Shown in pieces: positions 58,193 through 64,000 of a stretch of DNA of 64,000 nt (the stretch's first letter is position 1; the number at the start of each line of letters is the position of its first letter). A program made the translations under genes and the position numbers. The stretch lies in the NCBI RefSeq assembly GCF_022374875.2, contig NZ_CP092427.2, positions 806,001 through 870,000 on the forward strand. Reading direction: 5' to 3'. Below the pieces are notes generated by a model. It did no database searches. It saw nothing but the letters and a program-made list of their open reading frames with translations, and was not told the DNA's origin. Source of the DNA: Mycolicibacterium rufum (GTDB lineage: Bacteria; Actinomycetota; Actinomycetes; Mycobacteriales; Mycobacteriaceae).

Positions 58193-58220
58193 TTACACAT
58201 CTGTAAAGGTGTGTCGACAC
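58193..58220. promoter_or_regulatory. Paired palindromes TTACA-CATC-TGTAA and GTGTCGACAC
   Basis: TTACA (58193-58197) and TGTAA (58202-58206) are inverted around CATC, and 4 bp further GTGTCGACAC (58211-58220) is a perfect 10-bp palindrome. Both lie in the upstream region of the hypothetical gene ending at 58171, downstream of the acyltransferase stop. They could be repressor sites; no regulator is adjacent. Confidence 0.4.
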
Positions 58221-58258
58221 AGCCATATCGAAAGACGCCCTCGGCCAACCGTTCTGCC

Positions 58259-59689
58259 TCAGACCGCCACCGCCGGTGGAAGGGCACTGTCGACCGGTGT
58301 CAGCTCGGCGGACAGCCCCGCGGCGCGTCGGATCTCGACGAAGGACTCGATGAGCGCGTCGGTCGCTTCGTGCGGGTCGTCCAGCGTGCGGTCGTCGGTG
58401 AGCACCGAGACGGCCAGCTGATCCACGTAGCTCCACACCGTGATGTTCATGCCGCTGCCCGCGACGATCGGGCCGACCGAGTAGATCTCGGTGACCGTCG
58501 CGCCGTGGATGAGCCCGCGCTCGCGGGGGCCCGGCACGTTGGAGATGGTCAGGTTCATCACCATCGCGGACTCGACCCGGCGCGCCTGCTGGCGGAAGAT
58601 GCGCGGCGTCGCCGCCGGCGGCAGGTACGACAGCCAGGACGGCAGCAGGGTGGGTCCCAGCAGCTGGTGGTTCTCCTTGGCGATCGCCGTGGCCGTGGCG
58701 GTCAGCCGGACGCGGTCCAGCGGGTCGGCGACGTGGACGGGCAGGGACGGAGTCATGTAGGTGAACTCGTTGCCCATCAGCCGCTGCGACGAGGTATCGA
58801 CGCTGACCGGGACCCCGGCGATCAGCGGCGCGTCGGCGGCCCCGTCGTAGCGCAACTGCAGAGCGCGCAGTGCGCCCGCCGCCGTCGCGAGCACGATGTC
58901 GTTGAGCGTGACCCCGAGGTGCCGCGCCGTCTCCTTGACGTCGGCCAGCGCGAGCGGCGCGGTCGCGAACCGCCGGCCTGGCGAGACGACGTGGTTGATG
59001 AACGTCGGCGGCGGGGCGAAATTGCGCGCCAGGTCGGGGTTCGGGCCGCGTTCCCGGGCGCTGCGACGTACCCGGGCGACCCCGGCGGCGGTGTCGCGCA
59101 GCAGTCGGGGCAGCCGGCTCAGGCCCCTGAGGTGGTCGCGGCCGGCGGCCTTGAGCAGGTTCATCGGCGCCTGCGAATCCGGGGGCGCCTCGGCCAGGGC
59201 TCCCCCGATCTCGGGGTCACGCGCACCGATCGCCATCGCCATCTGGTTGGCCGACGCCATCCCGTCGGCCAGCACGTGGTGCACCTTGTGGATGACCGCT
59301 ATCCGGTTGTCCGACAATCCTTCTGCGACGTACATCTCCCACAGCGGGCGGCTGCGGTCCAGCGGGGTGCTCGCGATCTCACCGATCAACTCGTCGAGTT
59401 CACGCCGCCCACCCGGCGCCCGCACCCGGGCCCGGCGCAGGTGGTAGTCCAGGTCGATCTCGGCGTTCTGCACCCACATCGGGTGATGCAACCGCAGGGG
59501 AATGTCCACGAGCTGACAGCGCAGAGGCGCCAGGGCGTGCAGGCGGGGCAGCGCCAGCGTGCGGAACATCTCGAAGTCGAAGCCCTCGATGGCCGACACG
59601 TCGAGCACACCGATCTTGAGCGTGTGCATGTGGATCTCGGGTGTCTCGCTGTACAACATCATCGCGTCCACGCCGTTGAGCCGCTTCAT
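58259..59689 (-). CDS. WS/DGAT-family acyltransferase
   Basis: This 476-residue wax-ester synthase/diacylglycerol acyltransferase-type enzyme has the catalytic HHVLADG (HHxxxDG) near residue 135 within IHKVHHVLADGMAS, and the C-terminal PGPRERGLIHGATVTEIYSVGPI of mycobacterial Tgs proteins. It transfers acyl groups from acyl-CoA to a long-chain alcohol or diacylglycerol, giving storage lipid at the membrane. Which Tgs paralog it is cannot be decided. The 81 bp to the DUF427 gene form a divergent promoter region. Confidence 0.92.
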   Translation of the reverse strand: MKRLNGVDAMMLYSETPEIHMHTLKIGVLDVSAIEGFDFEMFRTLALPRLHALAPLRCQLVDIPLRLHHPMWVQNAEIDLDYHLRRARVRAPGGRRELDELIGEIASTPLDRSRPLWEMYVAEGLSDNRIAVIHKVHHVLADGMASANQMAMAIGARDPEIGGALAEAPPDSQAPMNLLKAAGRDHLRGLSRLPRLLRDTAAGVARVRRSARERGPNPDLARNFAPPPTFINHVVSPGRRFATAPLALADVKETARHLGVTLNDIVLATAAGALRALQLRYDGAADAPLIAGVPVSVDTSSQRLMGNEFTYMTPSLPVHVADPLDRVRLTATATAIAKENHQLLGPTLLPSWLSYLPPAATPRIFRQQARRVESAMVMNLTISNVPGPRERGLIHGATVTEIYSVGPIVAGSGMNITVWSYVDQLAVSVLTDDRTLDDPHEATDALIESFVEIRRAAGLSAELTPVDSALPPAVAV

Positions 59690-59757
59690 CCCTCACCCCG
59701 TTCGTCGACACCCTGGTACCCATTTCACCTGTTCTGCGCACCCCGCGAAGCCGTTTG

Positions 59758-59763
59758 TACACT
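59758..59763 (+). promoter_or_regulatory. -10 TACACT for a leaderless DUF427 mRNA
   Basis: TACACT ends 7 nt before ATG 59771, with no ribosome binding site between them. It fits the leaderless pattern shared by several genes in the window. Confidence 0.45.
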
Positions 59764-59770
59764 GCCGACC

Positions 59771-60466
59771 ATGAGCCTGGTCGCCGGCAGCGGTCCCCTC
59801 TCCGCGGACCGCGCGGGCCGGTTCGTCCCCCCGCTGTCCGGCGACCTCGTCTACATCGAGCCGCATCCACGGCGGGTGCAGGCAATCCTCAACGGCCGCA
59901 CCGTGATCGACACCGAGCGCGCGCTGATGGTGCACCGGCGCGGCCATCCGCTGAGCTACGCCTTCCGCGCCGAGGACGTCGCGGACCTCACTGCGGACCC
60001 GCTGCCGGAGGTGCCCGGATTCGTCGTCGTGCCGTGGACCGCCGTGGACACCTGGGTCGAGGAGGGCCGCACGCTGGTGCACTATCCGCCCAATCCGTAC
60101 CACCGGGTGGACTGCCGGCCTACCACCCGCCGACTGCGCGTCGAACTGGCCGGGACCACGCTGGTCGACACCGACGACACCGTGATCGTGTTCGAGACCT
60201 CGCTGCCGCCCCGGCTGTACGTCCGGCCCACCCTGGTGCGCGCTGACGTGCTGCGTCGATCCGCGACGACGAGCTACTGCAACTACAAGGGTCAAGCGAC
60301 CTACTGGAGTGCCGCGGTCGGCGAGACCGTGATCGACGATGTCGCGTGGAGCTACGGCGAGCCGCTGCCGGAGAGCTCGCCGATCGCCGGGATGCTCAGC
60401 TTCGACCCCGCACGAGTGCGCGTCACTGCCGAGCTGCCCGGCCAACCTACGGTTGCGTATCCGTAA
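59771..60466 (+). CDS. Tandem DUF427 domain protein
   Basis: This 231-residue cytosolic protein has two DUF427 domains (about residues 25-115 and 118-222), small beta-rich units with RRVQAILNGRTVIDTERALMVHRRGHPLSYAF and the second copy RRLRVELAGTTLVDTDDTVIVFETSLPPRLYV, ending with CNYKGQATYWS and VAWSYGEPLPESSPIAGMLSF. DUF427 proteins are widespread in actinobacteria; no activity is established. The start ATG 59771 has TACACT 7 nt upstream. It precedes the acyl-CoA dehydrogenase gene in the same direction, but that gene has its own promoter-like hexamer. Confidence 0.85.
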   Translation: MSLVAGSGPLSADRAGRFVPPLSGDLVYIEPHPRRVQAILNGRTVIDTERALMVHRRGHPLSYAFRAEDVADLTADPLPEVPGFVVVPWTAVDTWVEEGRTLVHYPPNPYHRVDCRPTTRRLRVELAGTTLVDTDDTVIVFETSLPPRLYVRPTLVRADVLRRSATTSYCNYKGQATYWSAAVGETVIDDVAWSYGEPLPESSPIAGMLSFDPARVRVTAELPGQPTVAYP

Positions 60467-60520
60467 GTTCGACCAGGTGAGGCTTGCGCGAGGCTTTGCT
60501 GAGAGGGCACACTGCCGGAC

Positions 60521-62368
60521 ATGACTTCGGGCCACGCTTCCCATTACATCGCCAACGTCCGCGATCTCGAGTTCAACCTCTTCGAGGTGCTGCGCCTCGG
60601 CGACGTGCTCGCCGAGGGCGGCTACGGCGATCTCGACGTCGACACCGCCCGCACGATGCTCGGCGAGGTGGCCCGGCTCGCCGAGGGTCCGGTCGCCGCG
60701 TCGTTCGTCGCCGCCGACCGCAACCCGCCGGTGTTCGACCCGGCGACCCACAGCATCACCGTGTCCGACGAGATCAAGGACACCGTGCGCGCGGTGCGGG
60801 ACGCGCAGTGGTGGCGGCTGGGCATCGCCGAGGAGATCGGCGGGATGCCCGCACCGGCGCCGCTGACGTGGGCCGTCGCCGAGATGCTGTTCTGCGCCAA
60901 CCCGGGGGTGGGGTTCTTCTGCGCGCTGGGTCCGGCGATGGCGAACGCGCTGGCCGTGGAAGGCACCGAGGAGCAACGGCGATGGGCCGCCGAAGGGGTC
61001 GAGCGCGGCTGGGCCGCGACGATGGTGCTCACCGAGGCCGACGCCGGCTCCGACGTCGGCGCTGGCCGCGCCAAGGCGATCGCCCAGCCCGACGGCACCT
61101 GGCACATCGAGGGCGTCAAACGGTTCATCTCTGGCGGCGACGTGGGCGACACCGCCGAGAACATCTTCCATCTCGTGCTGGCCCGCCCCGAGGGGGCAGG
61201 CCCGGGCACCAAGGGGCTGAGCCTGTTCTACGTGCCGAAGTTCCTGTTCGACCCCGACACCTTCGAACTCGGCGCCCGCAACGGGGTCTTCATGACGGGG
61301 CTCGAGCACAAGATGGGATTGAAGGCCTCCCCCACCTGTGAGCTCAGTTTCGGCCAGCACGGTACGCCGGCGGTCGGCTATCTGGTGGGCGACGTCCACA
61401 ATGGCATCGCGCAGATGTTCACGGTGATCGAGAACGCGCGCATGACGATCGGGGTGAAGTCGGCGGGCACGCTGTCGACCGGTTATCTCAATGCGCTGGC
61501 GTATGCCAAGGAGCGTGTGCAGGGCGCCGACCTGACCCAGATGACCGACAAGACCGCGCCGCGGGTGACGATCATGCACCACCCCGATGTGCGACGCAGC
61601 CTGATGACGCAGAAGGCGTACGCCGAGGGGCTGCGCGCGCTGTACATGTACGCCGCGGCGCACCAGAACGACGATGTCGCACAGCTGATCTCGGGCGCCG
61701 ATCCGTCGATGGCGCACCGCGTCGACGACCTGCTGCTGCCCATCGTCAAGGGGGTGGGCTCCGAGCGGGCCTACGAGATCCTCACCGAGTCGCTGCAGAC
61801 GCTCGGCGGATCGGGCTTCCTGCAGGACTATCCGATCGAGCAGTACATCCGCGACGCCAAGATCGACTCGCTCTACGAGGGCACCACCGCCATCCAGGCG
61901 ATGGACTTCTTCTTCCGCAAGGTGGTGCGTGACCGCGGCGAGGCGCTGGCCCACGTGGCCGCGGCGATCGCCCGCACGATCGATTCCTGCGACGCGCGCC
62001 TCAAGCCGCACGCGCTGCTGCTGCGCACCGCCCTCGAGGACGTCCAGGCGATGCTGGCCACCACGACCGGATACCTGATGGCCGCCTCGGAGCAGCCGTC
62101 AGAGATCTACAAGGTGGGCCTGGTGTCGGTGCGTCTGCTGCTCGCGGTGGGGGACCTGCTGATCGGGTGGCGGCTGCTGGATCAGGCGCAGGTGGCGCAG
62201 GCCGCGCTGGAGGCGGCTCCGGACGGGCCCGACGCCGCGTTCTACGAGGGCAAGGTCGCCACGGCCGCGTTCTTCGCCGCCACCATGCTGCCGCCGATCA
62301 GTGCGCTGCGCACGATCGTCGCCGATGTGGACACCTCGGTGATGGAGCTGCCGGAGGCAGCGTTCTAG
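60521..62368 (+). CDS. Acyl-CoA dehydrogenase, long FadE type
   Basis: This 615-residue acyl-CoA dehydrogenase has the usual N, middle and C domains ([93 protein letters not shown]) and the extra C-terminal helical domain of the ~600-residue family. It oxidises an acyl-CoA to the enoyl-CoA using FAD; chain length is unknown. CACACT ends 7 nt before ATG 60521. Its stop codon is part of the -10 of the next gene. Confidence 0.94.
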   Translation: MTSGHASHYIANVRDLEFNLFEVLRLGDVLAEGGYGDLDVDTARTMLGEVARLAEGPVAASFVAADRNPPVFDPATHSITVSDEIKDTVRAVRDAQWWRLGIAEEIGGMPAPAPLTWAVAEMLFCANPGVGFFCALGPAMANALAVEGTEEQRRWAAEGVERGWAATMVLTEADAGSDVGAGRAKAIAQPDGTWHIEGVKRFISGGDVGDTAENIFHLVLARPEGAGPGTKGLSLFYVPKFLFDPDTFELGARNGVFMTGLEHKMGLKASPTCELSFGQHGTPAVGYLVGDVHNGIAQMFTVIENARMTIGVKSAGTLSTGYLNALAYAKERVQGADLTQMTDKTAPRVTIMHHPDVRRSLMTQKAYAEGLRALYMYAAAHQNDDVAQLISGADPSMAHRVDDLLLPIVKGVGSERAYEILTESLQTLGGSGFLQDYPIEQYIRDAKIDSLYEGTTAIQAMDFFFRKVVRDRGEALAHVAAAIARTIDSCDARLKPHALLLRTALEDVQAMLATTTGYLMAASEQPSEIYKVGLVSVRLLLAVGDLLIGWRLLDQAQVAQAALEAAPDGPDAAFYEGKVATAAFFAATMLPPISALRTIVADVDTSVMELPEAAF

Positions 62369-62371
62369 AGT
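62366..62371 (+). promoter_or_regulatory. -10 TAGAGT overlapping the dehydrogenase stop codon
   Basis: TAGAGT begins with the stop codon of the acyl-CoA dehydrogenase and ends 7 nt before ATG 62379. The SRPBCC gene may therefore have its own leaderless transcript. Confidence 0.4.
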
Positions 62372-62378
62372 CAGCGCC

Positions 62379-62867
62379 ATGCCACGATGGTTCGCGCTGG
62401 AACCCGCCGACGCCGCTTTCCTCGACTCGGCGCCGCACGTGTTCCGCTACGAGAAGCACTATGACGCCGCCCCCGAGCAGGTCTGGGAATCCTTGCAGTC
62501 CGATGCGTCCCTCTCGGAGTGGGGCTCGACGGTGACGTCGCTGACCTGGACGTCGCCCCGGCCGTTCGGCATCGGCACCACCCGCACGGTCGCGCTCGGG
62601 CCGGCGCAGGTGCACGAGCGGTTCTTCCGCTGGGACGAGGGCTCGGGCTACAGCTTCTACGTCTACGAGTCCAATGCCCCGCTGTTCCGGCGCTTCGCCG
62701 AGGACTACCGCGTCGAACCGGACGGCACCGGCACCCGGTTCACCTGGGTCGTCGCCATCGAACCGGTCGGCGCGATGCGCCTGCCGTTCCGGCTGCTGGC
62801 CCCGCTCGTCAAGGCCGGGTTCGGCCGGATGGCCTCTGACGGGACACGGTATTTCGCCGCCCGGTAG
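62379..62867 (+). CDS. SRPBCC-family lipid-binding-like protein
   Basis: This 162-residue polyketide-cyclase/START-like fold protein has FRYEKHYDAAPEQVWESLQSDASLSEWGSTVTSLTW at the N-terminal strand-helix and a long C-terminal helix (LPFRLLAPLVKAGFGRM). Such proteins form a hydrophobic cavity and bind or modify lipid-like ligands; no catalytic residues stand out. ATG 62379 is leaderless by the TAGAGT-N7 pattern. Its 3' end overlaps the reading frame of the thioesterase gene, whose start is unclear. Confidence 0.85.
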   Translation: MPRWFALEPADAAFLDSAPHVFRYEKHYDAAPEQVWESLQSDASLSEWGSTVTSLTWTSPRPFGIGTTRTVALGPAQVHERFFRWDEGSGYSFYVYESNAPLFRRFAEDYRVEPDGTGTRFTWVVAIEPVGAMRLPFRLLAPLVKAGFGRMASDGTRYFAAR

Positions 62868-63645
62868 CTGGATCGCGCAGCTGCTGGACTTCGATCGCCG
62901 CGACGACGACACCTTCGTCACGCTGCAGCCCGCGGCGGGCCCCGGCCCCCGCCTGTTCGGCGGACTGATCGCGGCCCAGGCGCTCGGCGCGGCCGGGGCC
63001 ACCGTCGGCCCGGGCAAGCTCCCCCAGTCGCTGCACCTGTACTTCGTGCGCGGCGGCCGCTACGGCGAGGACGTCGAGTTCACCGTCGAGCGCACCCGCG
63101 ACGGCCGGTCCTTCGACACCCGCCGCGTCACCGCGGTGCAGCGCGGCGCCGTCATCCTGGAGATGATCGCGTCGTTCCACGTCGCGGAACCGGGAGCAGA
63201 CCAGCAGCCTGCCCCCGTGCCGTCACTGCCGCTGGATCATGCCCGCGCCAAGGCGCCCGGCATCGAATACGCCGACCGGTTCGAGATCCGCACCCGTCCC
63301 GGCGACGAGTCCGTGTTCGCGGTGCCGCCGTTCTGGATTCGCACCCGCGCCGAGATCGAGGACGATCCACTGACCCAGGCGTGCACACTGACGTTCCTCA
63401 GCGACTTCGGTCCCGTCCCGGTCGCCCGGCCCGCAGGTGCGCCGCTGACGCCCGGGGCCGCCTACGCCGCCAGCCTCGACCACTCCGTCTGGTTCCACCG
63501 CCCGTTCATCCCGCACGCGTGGCATCGCTACGACGTCGAGCAGCGCAACCACAGCGACTCCCGCGGTCTCGTGCTCGGCTCGCTGTTCGACCTCGACGGC
63601 GCGCTGGTGGCCACCACGACGCAGGAGGCGCTGTGGCGCCTGTAG
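62836..63645 (+). CDS. TesB-like acyl-CoA thioesterase, start uncertain
   Basis: This double-hotdog thioesterase (about 250-270 residues) has LFGGLIAAQALGAAGATV, SLHLYFVRGGRYGEDVEFTVERTRDGRSFDTRRV and the C-terminal SLDHSVWFHRPF with the conserved Asp-His region, as in TesB/thioesterase II. It would hydrolyse acyl-CoA in fatty-acid metabolism. No ATG, GTG or TTG lies in frame between 62677 and the domain; the nearest possible starts are CTG 62836, used here, or the distant ATG 62674 deep in the SRPBCC gene. A frameshift or ribosomal slip joining it to the SRPBCC frame is an alternative. The stop at 63645 is clear. Confidence 0.7.
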   Translation: MTGHGISPPGSWIAQLLDFDRRDDDTFVTLQPAAGPGPRLFGGLIAAQALGAAGATVGPGKLPQSLHLYFVRGGRYGEDVEFTVERTRDGRSFDTRRVTAVQRGAVILEMIASFHVAEPGADQQPAPVPSLPLDHARAKAPGIEYADRFEIRTRPGDESVFAVPPFWIRTRAEIEDDPLTQACTLTFLSDFGPVPVARPAGAPLTPGAAYAASLDHSVWFHRPFIPHAWHRYDVEQRNHSDSRGLVLGSLFDLDGALVATTTQEALWRL

Positions 63646-63690
63646 CCGAAGCCGGTCCGGGCCGACCACACCTTCGGTAGGTTCGCCCGT

Positions 63691-64000
63691 GTGCCGACTC
63701 TGACGAACCGCCAGATCGTGTTGCGCCGCCGCCCGCACGGACTGGTCGCGCCCGGGGACACCGAACTGGTCGCCACGACGGCGCCCGAACCGGCCGACGG
63801 CGAGGCGCTGGTGCGCACCACCTACGTCGGCATCGACGCGGCCGCCCGGACATGGCTCGACGACCAGCCCGGCTACCTGCCCCCGGTGCAGCTCGGCGAG
63901 GTGATCCGCGCCGCCGGAATCGGCGAGGTGGTCGAATCACGATGTGCCGCATACCGTGTCGGCGACGTAGTGACCACCCTGACCGGATTCCAGGAGTACA
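63691..64000 (+). CDS. MDR-family NADP-dependent oxidoreductase, 3' end outside window
   Basis: The first 103 residues of a medium-chain dehydrogenase/reductase are visible: NRQIVLRRRPHGLVAPGDTELV and YVGIDAAARTWLDDQPGYLPPVQLGEVIRAAGIGEVVESR, the N-terminal GroES-like domain of the prostaglandin reductase/YncB type. These enzymes reduce alpha,beta-unsaturated carbonyls with NADPH. The gene runs off the window, so the nucleotide-binding domain is not seen. GTG 63691 has TAGGTT ending 7 nt upstream (leaderless). Confidence 0.88.
   Translation, partial: MPTLTNRQIVLRRRPHGLVAPGDTELVATTAPEPADGEALVRTTYVGIDAAARTWLDDQPGYLPPVQLGEVIRAAGIGEVVESRCAAYRVGDVVTTLTGFQEY

Overview
The window is GC-rich, densely coding chromosome from a mycobacterium, most likely a rapid grower of the Mycolicibacterium type. 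Mycothione reductase, MPT83/MPT70 fasciclin proteins, EfpA, a WS/DGAT acyltransferase, a mycofactocin-type SDR and GlnA4 all point there. The gene order follows the M. tuberculosis stretch from dinF (Rv2836c) to Rv2876 almost gene for gene (recalled synteny, not searched), with local differences. I see no rRNA, tRNA, CRISPR array, insertion sequence or phage gene, and no gene-free stretch above 300 bp. The largest gaps are about 190, 150 and 143 bp, and each carries regulatory-looking sequence.

Layout. 1-1236: end of an enoyl-CoA hydratase and a methyltransferase. 1261-8965 (minus): translation operon rimP-nusA-ylxR-infB-rbfA-nrnA-dinF. 9125-10113: lipoprotein-like protein plus a DUF4439 partner. 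10117-22155 (minus): proS, two tandem EfpA-type exporters, the cobalamin/siroheme genes cysG-cobB-cobO with a ChlI/ChlD-like chelatase, a GNAT protein and mqo. 22273-25264: alpha/beta hydrolase, mtr and sodA. 25453-28040 (minus): an ECF cobalt/nickel importer CbiMNQO in the place where M. tuberculosis has nicT.

28141-39550 is the most accessory-looking part. It holds a dimethylglycine/sarcosine dehydrogenase-like flavoprotein with a choline/ethanolamine-kinase-like protein, three consecutive regulators (HutC-GntR, ArsR, FadR-GntR), then SDR, aldehyde dehydrogenase, glutamine-amidotransferase-type hydrolase, GlnA4 and a divergent amino-acid/polyamine permease. Together these look like a gamma-glutamylation route for amine or ethanolamine catabolism. 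39694-43253 is a two-gene pathway for the osmolyte N-acetylglutaminylglutamine amide behind a SigF-like promoter.

43261-54993 returns to the core order: hydrolase-like protein, lipoprotein, mapB, thioesterase, DUF1707 protein, penicillin-binding lipoprotein, two GNAT proteins (one fused to a gyrase-A-like helical segment), ispG, rip1, dxr, mpt83 and mpt70. 55123-64000 holds photolyase, mycofactocin-type SDR, DUF2631, a hypothetical protein, acyltransferase, DUF427, acyl-CoA dehydrogenase, SRPBCC, TesB-like thioesterase and the start of an MDR oxidoreductase.

Two sequence-level themes recur. Many operon genes overlap by 4 bp (GTGA/ATGA), which suggests translational coupling. At least fifteen genes have a TANNNT or CANNNT hexamer exactly 6-7 nt before the start codon, the layout of leaderless mycobacterial transcripts; I used this to choose several starts.
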